Source: an uncultured Oscillospiraceae bacterium
Lineage (GTDB): Bacteria; Bacillota; Clostridia; Oscillospirales; Oscillospiraceae
DNA length: 23,270 nt
Assembly (NCBI GenBank): GCA_934636305.1
Contig: CAKUAM010000027.1
Location: forward strand, 1 to 23,270
Reading direction: 5' to 3'
Shown one piece after another: positions 17,537-23,270 of this stretch. The notes below the pieces were generated by a model that worked only from the letters and a program-made list of their open reading frames with translations, was not told the DNA's origin and did not search any database. Position 1 is the first letter of the stretch, and each line of letters opens with the position of its first letter. Position numbers and translations under genes: made by a program.

Positions 17537-18484
17537 TTAAAGCGAAATACCGCTGTCTGCCAGTACACGCAGAATTGCGGCCTTCGCTCCGGCAATTCCG
17601 CCGGGCACGGTGGCACCGGCTGCTGCGGCATGTCCGCCGCCGCCAAGCTGCTGGCACAGGCTGGACGCGTCATAGGGCGCTTCGGTGCGCAGACTGAGCT
17701 TGCCCATGCCGTCCTCAACCTCGCGAATCATGATTCCGATTTTGACGCCCTCAATCATCCGGGCAAAGCCGGAGATGGAGTCAATCTCGTCCTCCGTGAC
17801 ATGGAGCTCCTGCAGAAGGCTTTTCGGCATGGCGCACACGCCGACGGTGCCGCCGGCGTAAAACTCCATTGTTTCCGTCAGCCTTGCCTCAAGCTTCAAC
17901 CGCGCGAAGCTTTTCGTGTCGAAAAAGACTTTGTTGATGGGGTAGACCTTTGCGCCGGCTGCAATCAGCGCGGCAGCGGTGGTATGCGTGTTGGCTGTGG
18001 TGTTGGAGAATTTAAAGCAGCCGGTGTCGGTGGCAATGGCAGTGTAGAGGCACTCGGCCATCCGTCTGGTGATGACAACGCCCAGCTCCTGCAAAATCGC
18101 GTAAATGATTTCGCCGCAGGCAGCCTTGTCTGCTTCAACGAGCTTCGGGCACGTGAGCGTGTTCCGACCGTGGTGATCGACGGCGCAGACAGGCGCGAGC
18201 TGCAGCCGCAGCGCGTCGAAGGAAAACAGCCCCTCCGAGGCGATATCGGCAGAGATTACGGTCGCCTGCTCCGGCAGCTGCGTGCAGACCAGGCCGTCCA
18301 GATAAGCGGCAAAGCGCGGCGTGAACTGCTCGTTGGAGAGCACATATGCGGTCTTGCCAAGCGCACGCAGGCCAAGGCACAGCGCCGAGGCGCTGCCGAT
18401 GGTGTCGCCGTCCGGACGGCGGTGGGTCAGAATGACGAAATTGTCGTGGCTGCACAGAAATGCGCAGAATTCAGTTCTCGTCAT
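17537..18484 (-). CDS. nrnA: DHH/DHHA1 family bifunctional oligoribonuclease / pAp phosphatase
   Basis: The 315-residue protein belongs to the NrnA group, which degrades 2-5 nt RNAs and dephosphorylates pAp. Metal-binding motifs are visible: HRRPDGDTIGS at 21-31, Asp80 in SADIA, the DHH triad at 103-105 and a later TDTGCF segment. The C-terminal DHHA1 domain ends with LGGGGHAAAAG, which binds RNA. The ATG at 18484 is preferred because it sits at the family N-terminus and overlaps rbfA by 14 bp; an in-frame ATG at 18571 would add 29 residues with no family match. The place between rbfA and truB is standard for Clostridia. Confidence 0.94.
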   Translation of the reverse strand: MTRTEFCAFLCSHDNFVILTHRRPDGDTIGSASALCLGLRALGKTAYVLSNEQFTPRFAAYLDGLVCTQLPEQATVISADIASEGLFSFDALRLQLAPVCAVDHHGRNTLTCPKLVEADKAACGEIIYAILQELGVVITRRMAECLYTAIATDTGCFKFSNTTANTHTTAAALIAAGAKVYPINKVFFDTKSFARLKLEARLTETMEFYAGGTVGVCAMPKSLLQELHVTEDEIDSISGFARMIEGVKIGIMIREVEDGMGKLSLRTEAPYDASSLCQQLGGGGHAAAAGATVPGGIAGAKAAILRVLADSGISL

Positions 18485-18851
18485 CGGCCTTTTCCGCCTC
18501 CCGCGCAGCCTGCTCCCGTTCCAGCCGTTCCAAAAGGTCAAACATGTGTGCGCCATACTTGAGGGAATCATCCAGCTCGAACACCAGCTCCGGCGTATAG
18601 CGCAGCTGCAGACGGCTGCCGAGCTCCCGGCGCAGCCAGCCGCCCGCGGATTTCAGACCACGCACGGCCTCCTTGGCGCGCGCATCCTCAAGCACGCTGA
18701 CATAAATTTTGCTGTAGCGCAGATCCGGAGTGGTATCCACGCGCGTAATGGAGATCATGGTCTGTACGCGCGGATCCTTCAGCGAACGGATGAGCTCTGC
18801 AAGCTCCCGCTGAATCTCCTCATTGATCCGGCCAATTCTGTTGGAAGCCAT
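18471..18851 (-). CDS. rbfA: 30S ribosome-binding factor A
   Basis: The 126-residue protein shows the RbfA pattern: MASNRIGRINEEIQRELAEL at the start, then DPRVQTMISITRVDTTPDLRYSKIYVSVL, and finally RLQLRYTPELVFELDDSLKYG. This KH-like protein binds 16S rRNA near helix 1 and is needed for late 30S maturation and cold adaptation. ATG at 18851 has AAAGGAGG a few bases upstream; an in-frame upstream start at 18905 would lie in the intergenic hairpin. The charged C-terminal tail (about 20 residues, AREAEKADDEN) is somewhat extended. It overlaps nrnA by 14 bp. Confidence 0.96.
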   Translation of the reverse strand: MASNRIGRINEEIQRELAELIRSLKDPRVQTMISITRVDTTPDLRYSKIYVSVLEDARAKEAVRGLKSAGGWLRRELGSRLQLRYTPELVFELDDSLKYGAHMFDLLERLEREQAAREAEKADDEN

Positions 18852-18872
18852 AGCTGTCCTCCTTTGAATCGG

Positions 18873-18903
18873 GCAGTCAGCGCCGCAGAGCGGCGCTGAC
18901 TGC
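18873..18903. repeat. Perfect 14-bp hairpin between infB and rbfA
   Basis: GCAGTCAGCGCCGC at 18873-18886 is perfectly inverted at 18890-18903 around an AGA loop. It starts 8 bp after the infB stop and ends about 20 bp before the rbfA start, with the rbfA ribosome site next to it. No T-tract follows on either strand, so it is not a terminator by the usual rule. It may stabilise the infB 3' end, mark an RNase cleavage site, or lower rbfA expression relative to infB. Confidence 0.6.
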
Positions 18904-18911
18904 ATGGCGAA

Positions 18912-21302
18912 TTAGTCTTTAATCTGTTCCATGACGAAGCATTCGAAAATGTCGCCCTCTTTGATGTCGTTGAACTTCTCAATCGACATGCCGCACTCGT
19001 AGCCGGCTGCGACCTCCTTGACAGCGTCCTTGAAGCGCTGCAGAGAGCCGAGCTTGCCCTCGTGGATCACGATATTGTCGCGCAGCACACGCACAGAGGC
19101 GTCGCGCGTAATTTTGCCGTCCTTGACATAGCAGCCGGCAATCGTGCCGATGGCCGAAACCTTATAGGTCTGACGAACCTCAGCATGGCCGATGATGGCC
19201 TCGCGGAACTTGGGCGCGAGCATGCCCTTCATGGCGTCGGTGATTTCGTTGATGGCGTCATAGATGACGCGGTACATGCGCATGTCGACCTTGTCACGCT
19301 TGGCTGCGGCCTGTGCCAGCTCGTTCGGGCGGACGTTGAAGCCGATGACAATCGCATTGGACGTGGAGGCCAGCAGAATATCGGATTCGTTGATGGCGCC
19401 GACGCCAGCATGAATGACACGCACGCGGACTTCTTCATTCGAAAGCTTCTCCAGCGAAGCCTTGACCGCCTCGGCAGAGCCCTGCACGTCGGCCTTGACG
19501 ATGAGGTTGAGATCCTTCATCTCGCCCTCCTGCAGCTTGGAGAACAGGCTCTCGAGCGTAACCTTCTGGTTGAGCTTGTTGAGATCGTCCTTGATCTTCT
19601 GCTTGCGCTGCTCGACAAGCTGTCTGGCCATGCGCTCATCGGCAACGACGTTGAATTCATCGCCGGGGGCGGGAACCTCGGCAAGACCGGTGATCTCGAC
19701 CGGGATGGACGGACCGGCCTCTTTGACCTGCGCGCCCTTGTCGTTTGTCATGACGCGCACGCGGCCGACCGCGGTGCCCGCGATGATAAGATCGGACTGA
19801 TGCAGCGTGCCGTTCTGGACGAGCAGCGTTGCAATCGGGCCACGGTTTTTGTCGAGCCGGGCCTCAAGCACGCAGCCCTTGCCGGCGCGGTTCGGGTTGG
19901 CCTTGAGCTCCTCCATTTCGGCGGTCAGGATAACGGTTTCCAGCAGCTCGTCGATGCCCATGCCGGTCTTGGCGGAAATTTTGCAGATTTCTGTTTCGCC
20001 GCCCCATTCTGACGGCGTCAGGCCATGCTCGGTCAGCTGCGTGAGAATGCGGTCGGGGTTAGCGCCGTGCTTATCCATTTTGTTGACCGCGACAATGATG
20101 GGGATGTTGGCGGCCTTGGCGTGGTTGATGGCCTCGATGGTCTGCGGCATGATGCCGTCGTCTGCGGCGACGACCAGAATCGCAATGTCGGTGCACATGG
20201 CGCCGCGCGCACGCATTTCGGTGAAGGCGGCGTGGCCCGGGGTATCGAGGAAGGTGATGGGCTGGCCGTTGATTTCCGCGGTATACGCGCCGATGTGCTG
20301 CGTGATGCCGCCAGCTTCGCCGGCTGCAACCTTTGCATGGCGGATATAGTCAAGCAGGGACGTCTTGCCGTGGTCGACGTGGCCCATGACGACTACGACC
20401 GGCGGACGGGTGACAAGCTCATCGGCGGTGTCCTGATGATCGTCGAACAGCCGTTCCTCGATGGTGACGATGACCTCATGCTCCACCTTGCAGCCGAGCT
20501 CCGTCGCGACAAATTCTGCCGTGTCAAAGTCGATGGTCTGGTTGACCGTGGCCATGACGCCGTTTTTGAGCAGGCACTTGATGACCTCTGCCGCCGTTTT
20601 CTTCATACGCGAGGCAAGCTCGCCGACAGTAATCTCATCCGGAATCTTGACGACCAGCTGCGCTTTCTTGGCAATCTCCAGCTGCAGCTTGCGCATCTTC
20701 TCCTGCTCCTCCGAGCGGGACTTGGTGCCGAAGCGTCTGGCCTGCTGCTGTTTCTTGTTCTTGTTGCCGATTTTCTGCTTGCCGCTCTGATAGTTCTGGA
20801 CACGGTCTGAGACAAGCGCATCCACACGGTCATCATACCGGTCAGCATTGACCGTGACGGCGCTGGTGTCAATTACGCGGCGCTCACGCTTGCGCTCCGG
20901 CTGCGGCTGCTTGGCCGGCTGCTGGGCGGGCTTGGCCGGCGCGGCGGCCTGCGGCCTGGATTGCTGTGCAGGCTGCTGCTGTGCCGGCTTAGCCTGCTGC
21001 GCGGGCGGGGTCTGCGGGGCAGACTTGGGCTGCTCCGCTGCGGGCACAGACTTGGGCTGCTCCGCTGCGGGCGCAGGCTGCGGCTTCTTTGCCGCGGCTG
21101 CGGCAAAGACCTGCTCGATGGAATCAATCTGATTTTGCTGCGTGATATAGTCCACGACAACATTCAGCTGCTGCTCAGTTAAGTTCTGGGAGCTGCTCTT
21201 AGGCTTATCATAGAATTTCCCGACGATCTCGATGAGGTTCTTTGCGGGCATCGCAAAGTCATCGGCGACTTCCTTAATCTTCTGTTTTACTTCAATACTC
21301 AA
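18912..21302 (-). CDS. infB: Translation initiation factor IF-2
   Basis: The 796-residue GTPase brings initiator tRNA to the 30S subunit. An N-terminal IF2_N helix ([14 protein letters not shown]) is followed by a Pro/Ala/Gln/Lys-rich linker and a second IF2_N module near residue 215. The G domain then shows [24 protein letters not shown] and SAKTG, and the beta-barrel and C-terminal fMet-tRNA-binding domains follow. A TTG at 21302 is chosen as start because GGAGG lies 8 nt upstream; the in-frame GTG at 21311 directly abuts that site and is sterically unlikely. The linker contains a 27-bp tandem duplication (21021-21074). Confidence 0.96.
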   Translation of the reverse strand: MSIEVKQKIKEVADDFAMPAKNLIEIVGKFYDKPKSSSQNLTEQQLNVVVDYITQQNQIDSIEQVFAAAAAKKPQPAPAAEQPKSVPAAEQPKSAPQTPPAQQAKPAQQQPAQQSRPQAAAPAKPAQQPAKQPQPERKRERRVIDTSAVTVNADRYDDRVDALVSDRVQNYQSGKQKIGNKNKKQQQARRFGTKSRSEEQEKMRKLQLEIAKKAQLVVKIPDEITVGELASRMKKTAAEVIKCLLKNGVMATVNQTIDFDTAEFVATELGCKVEHEVIVTIEERLFDDHQDTADELVTRPPVVVVMGHVDHGKTSLLDYIRHAKVAAGEAGGITQHIGAYTAEINGQPITFLDTPGHAAFTEMRARGAMCTDIAILVVAADDGIMPQTIEAINHAKAANIPIIVAVNKMDKHGANPDRILTQLTEHGLTPSEWGGETEICKISAKTGMGIDELLETVILTAEMEELKANPNRAGKGCVLEARLDKNRGPIATLLVQNGTLHQSDLIIAGTAVGRVRVMTNDKGAQVKEAGPSIPVEITGLAEVPAPGDEFNVVADERMARQLVEQRKQKIKDDLNKLNQKVTLESLFSKLQEGEMKDLNLIVKADVQGSAEAVKASLEKLSNEEVRVRVIHAGVGAINESDILLASTSNAIVIGFNVRPNELAQAAAKRDKVDMRMYRVIYDAINEITDAMKGMLAPKFREAIIGHAEVRQTYKVSAIGTIAGCYVKDGKITRDASVRVLRDNIVIHEGKLGSLQRFKDAVKEVAAGYECGMSIEKFNDIKEGDIFECFVMEQIKD
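21021..21074. repeat. 27-bp tandem duplication inside infB
   Basis: Two adjacent 27-bp units starting AGACTTGGGCTGCTCC (21021-21047 and 21048-21074) differ at few positions. On the minus strand they encode two copies of a nine-residue motif, PAAEQPKS plus one residue. The unit preserves frame and lies in the low-complexity linker of IF-2, where length variation is tolerated. Confidence 0.85.
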
Positions 21303-21317
21303 TACAGCCACCTCCAG

Positions 21318-21740
21318 TTATTTCTTCCCTGTTTTCATATTCTTCCGATGCGCTGCGGCCTCTTTCCGGCGCTGCTGGGCGCGCTGCGTCTGCTCTGTCA
21401 GCTGGGCAAGAATCGGTTCGTTGGCCGGCTCTGCCAGTGACTCCAGAAACGATTTTGCAAACGCGAGATCTGTAAACGCGCACAGGGCGCACGCATTGCA
21501 GCCAAGACCGTCGCCAAGCTCATCCTTTGTATACGGGACGCAGATATATGGGCACTTGCTGCCTGCGACGAACGAGCGGGCCCGGCGGAAGGTATGGTCA
21601 CCGGCGTCCTTGGCAACGAGAACGAGCCGGGCCTTGCGGCTGCGGCAGGCAATGCCGACGGGCTCCTCGCCGATGGCAAGCAGCCGCGCGCGGCGCGCCA
21701 GCCCCAGAAAGCGCAGCGCCTTCTGCTGATTATCCGTCAT
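21318..21740 (-). CDS. ylxQ: L7Ae/L30e family RNA-binding protein YlxQ
   Basis: The 140-residue protein has an L7Ae-type fold signature (KALRFLGLARRARLLAIGEEPV at the start, then ARLVLVAKDAGD, VPYTKDELGDGLG and AFTDLAFAKSFLESL). Family members bind kink-turn-like RNA, but the job of YlxQ in the nusA-infB operon is unsettled. A basic C-terminal tail (about 25 residues, QRRKEAAAHRKNMK) is added to the core. Cysteines cluster in the core at KCPYIC and GCNACALC, more than I expect for the family. ATG at 21740 follows GGAGG by about 9 nt and lies inside the end of ylxR (11-bp overlap). Confidence 0.9.
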   Translation of the reverse strand: MTDNQQKALRFLGLARRARLLAIGEEPVGIACRSRKARLVLVAKDAGDHTFRRARSFVAGSKCPYICVPYTKDELGDGLGCNACALCAFTDLAFAKSFLESLAEPANEPILAQLTEQTQRAQQRRKEAAAHRKNMKTGKK

Positions 21741-22005
21741 GGTCGCCCGCCTCCATCCTTGCAAGCAGCAGATCGTAGATCTCCTGCGGAATCTGGCAGT
21801 TCAGTCCATGCTCAAGCGACTTGGATTTGATTGCACGCTTGAGGCATTCGGTCTGCGGGCAGAGATACGCGCCCCGGCCAGGGGCCTTGCCGCGGAAGTC
21901 GAGAGAAATCTCGCCCTCCGGGCTTCTGACTACGCGGACAAGCTCTTTTTTGGGTTTCATTTCCCGGCAGCCAACACACTGGCGCATCGGGATTTTCTTT
22001 TGCAT
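21730..22005 (-). CDS. ylxR: YlxR/RnpM family RNA-binding protein
   Basis: The 91-residue basic protein has the family core: MRQCVGCREMKPKKELVRVV, a middle GRGAYLCPQTECLKRAIK and a C-terminal helix. Cysteines at CVGC and at C-x4-C in the middle block could pair as a metal or structural site. In Bacillus subtilis the homologue has been reported to bind and modulate RNase P RNA (RnpM). It lies directly after nusA with a strong AAAGGAGG site and overlaps ylxQ. This is the normal position for the family. Identification is firm; the regulatory role in this organism is inferred. Confidence 0.94.
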   Translation of the reverse strand: MQKKIPMRQCVGCREMKPKKELVRVVRSPEGEISLDFRGKAPGRGAYLCPQTECLKRAIKSKSLEHGLNCQIPQEIYDLLLARMEAGDHDG

Positions 22006-22032
22006 GCTGACGCCTCCTTTTCTGCGTTCGGA

Positions 22033-23154
22033 TCAGTCCTGCGCCTGGGCAGCGGCGTCCTCCGCCGGCTCCTGCGTGTCAGGAGCTTCCTCCTGCGCAA
22101 ATTCCTGCTCCTGCGAGACGGGCTTGATATCGATCTTATAGCCGGTCAGGCGTGCGGCGAGACGGGCGTTCTGGCCCTCCTTGCCGATGGCAAGCGAAAG
22201 CTGGTCATCCGGGACGATGACGCGGCAGGCCTTGGCCGTGCCGGGCAGAACGGTGACGGATTTGACGTCAGCCGGGCTGAGTGCGGAGGCGACAAACTTG
22301 GCCGGATCCTCCGACCAGACAATGATATCCATTTTTTCGCCGTGCAGCTCATCGACAACCGCACCGACGCGCGTGCCGCGCGTACCGACGCAGGCACCCA
22401 CCGGATCAATGCCCTCCTGCGTGGCGGCAACGGCAATCTTTGTGCGCGAGCCAGGCTCACGCGCGATGGATTTGATCTCTACAAGACCGGAGGCAATCTC
22501 CGGAACCTCAAGCTCGAACAGACGCTTGACAAGGCCGGGGTGCGTCCGGGAGACAATGACCTGCGGGCCTCTTGTCGAGCGGCGGACCTCCACGACATAC
22601 ACGCGGATGATATCGCCCTCGTGGTAATACTCCGTGTGTACCTGCTCGGAGGCGGAGAGCATGGCGTCGGTCTTGTCGTTGCCGCCGCCGATGCGGATGG
22701 TCATGTCATTGGTGGCGGGCTCAATGCGAAGGACGGTGCCGGTGAGAATCTCATGCTCCTTCGACGAGAACGTGTCAAAGACCATGCCGCGCTCCGCCTC
22801 GCGGATGCCCTGGATGATGACCTGCTTGGCTGTCTGTGCGGCAATGCGTCCAAAATCCTTTGTCTGTACATCGACGTTGACCAGATCGCCCAGCTGGGCA
22901 GTTTTGGTGATTTTGCGGGCAGCGTCCAGCGTGATCTCGGTGGCGGGGCTGATGACGTCGTCAACGACCTCCTTCTGCACATACATGTGCATGTCGTTGT
23001 CCTTGACCTCGACAAAAACATTGTCGGTGTAGCCGTCCTTGTCCTTCTTGTAAGCAGCGACGAGAGCCTGCGTGATCTTTTCTACCATGTAGCTCTGCGG
23101 AATCCCGCGTTCTTTTTCAAGCTGCGCAAGCGCTGCAAAAATTTCGGCATTCAT
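22033..23154 (-). CDS. nusA: Transcription termination/antitermination factor NusA
   Basis: The 373-residue protein has an N-terminal RNA polymerase-binding domain (about 1-125), then an S1 domain beginning near EHEILTGTVLRIEP. Two KH domains follow, with GTRG in ACVGTRGTRVGAVVDEL and GKEG in LAIGKEGQNARLAARLTG. A short acidic tail (EEAPDTQEPAEDAAAQAQD) ends it; the proteobacterial acidic repeats are absent, as is normal for Firmicutes. It associates with elongating polymerase to control pausing and termination. GGGAGG lies upstream with a long spacer of about 12 nt. It is the first complete gene of the minus-strand operon, 18 bp after rimP. Confidence 0.97.
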   Translation of the reverse strand: MNAEIFAALAQLEKERGIPQSYMVEKITQALVAAYKKDKDGYTDNVFVEVKDNDMHMYVQKEVVDDVISPATEITLDAARKITKTAQLGDLVNVDVQTKDFGRIAAQTAKQVIIQGIREAERGMVFDTFSSKEHEILTGTVLRIEPATNDMTIRIGGGNDKTDAMLSASEQVHTEYYHEGDIIRVYVVEVRRSTRGPQVIVSRTHPGLVKRLFELEVPEIASGLVEIKSIAREPGSRTKIAVAATQEGIDPVGACVGTRGTRVGAVVDELHGEKMDIIVWSEDPAKFVASALSPADVKSVTVLPGTAKACRVIVPDDQLSLAIGKEGQNARLAARLTGYKIDIKPVSQEQEFAQEEAPDTQEPAEDAAAQAQD

Positions 23155-23172
23155 TTTTTTCAGATTCCTCCC

Positions 23173-23270
23173 TTAAAAATCGACGTGAAGCCGCACCTGC
23201 GCGACCTCGTTTTTCTGGAATGTATAGCTTTTTCCGGCGGATTCGATGCGCACAGCGCCATCTTCAAATC
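23173..23270 (-). CDS. rimP: Ribosome maturation factor RimP, C-terminal end (partial)
   Basis: The last 31 codons of a gene entering from the right edge end in TAA at 23175-23173, reading FEDGAVRIES, then SYTFQKNEVAQVRLHVDF. The Lys-x-x-x-Ala-x-Ala/Val-Arg-Leu-x-Val-x-Phe ending fits the small C-terminal SH3-like domain of RimP, which assists 30S assembly. The position immediately before nusA is the standard one. Only the C-terminus is present, so identification relies on this ending and on order. Confidence 0.85.
   Translation of the reverse strand, partial: FEDGAVRIESAGKSYTFQKNEVAQVRLHVDF

Noticed and set aside
19062..20012. A 316-residue plus-strand open frame opposite infB
   Set aside because: It mirrors the conserved G domain and barrel of IF-2 and has no independent evidence.

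Overview
This is a GC-rich window from a low-G+C-phylum relative (Firmicutes/Bacillota, class Clostridia). It is probably an anaerobic gut-type member of the Oscillospirales. That placement rests on the clostridial rimP-nusA-ylxR-ylxQ-infB-rbfA-nrnA-truB-ribF gene order, an Enterococcus-like V-type ATPase operon, strong GGAGG ribosome sites, and structured intergenic repeats. Genus and species cannot be fixed from the sequence alone.

Layout. (1) Positions 1-168 hold the end of a transcript entering from the left (terminator at 19-60) and an AT-rich hairpin. (2) Positions 169-4269, minus strand, are a tightly coupled five-gene operon read as FecCD-type ABC permease, ABC ATPase, SAM methyltransferase, XdhC/CoxI protein and THEP1-like P-loop NTPase. 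The first three junctions overlap and the last gap is 7 bp. This looks like a cofactor-maturation and import module for a molybdenum or tungsten hydroxylase encoded elsewhere. (3) Positions 4270-5084 have no convincing gene but carry two different repeats: a 309-bp element with 27-bp terminal inverted repeats (element A) and a multi-hairpin repeat (element B, copy 1). (4) Positions 5085-5836, minus strand, hold a four-cysteine mini-protein translationally coupled to a LOG-family nucleotide phosphoribohydrolase. (5) Positions 5837-6103 are a divergent regulatory region with a candidate promoter in each direction and a structured leader for the ATPase operon. (6) Positions 6104-14655, plus strand, are a complete nine-gene V-type ATPase operon in the order ntpF-I-K-E-C-G-A-B-D. 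Its K subunit keeps the side-chain ligands known to bind Na+ in Enterococcus hirae, so a sodium-translocating enzyme is predicted. (7) Positions 14656-15206 have no gene. They hold a strong hairpin, a second copy of element B with 12-bp perfect terminal inverted repeats, and a terminator. (8) Positions 15207-23270, minus strand, are the transcription/translation operon rimP (partial), nusA, ylxR, ylxQ, infB, rbfA, nrnA, truB, ribF, followed by a GNAT acetyltransferase whose last codons lie inside a terminator hairpin.

How the genes work together. The ATPase couples ATP and an ion gradient across the membrane. The nusA-infB operon supplies transcription elongation/antitermination, translation initiation, 30S maturation, tRNA pseudouridylation, nanoRNA turnover and FAD synthesis. 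The XdhC operon probably feeds metal and cofactor to a molybdo-enzyme; flavin from ribF would be a natural second cofactor of such enzymes, but that link is only inference.

The least explained material is the intergenic repeat DNA and the leftmost operon. No rRNA, tRNA, CRISPR array or transposase gene was seen.
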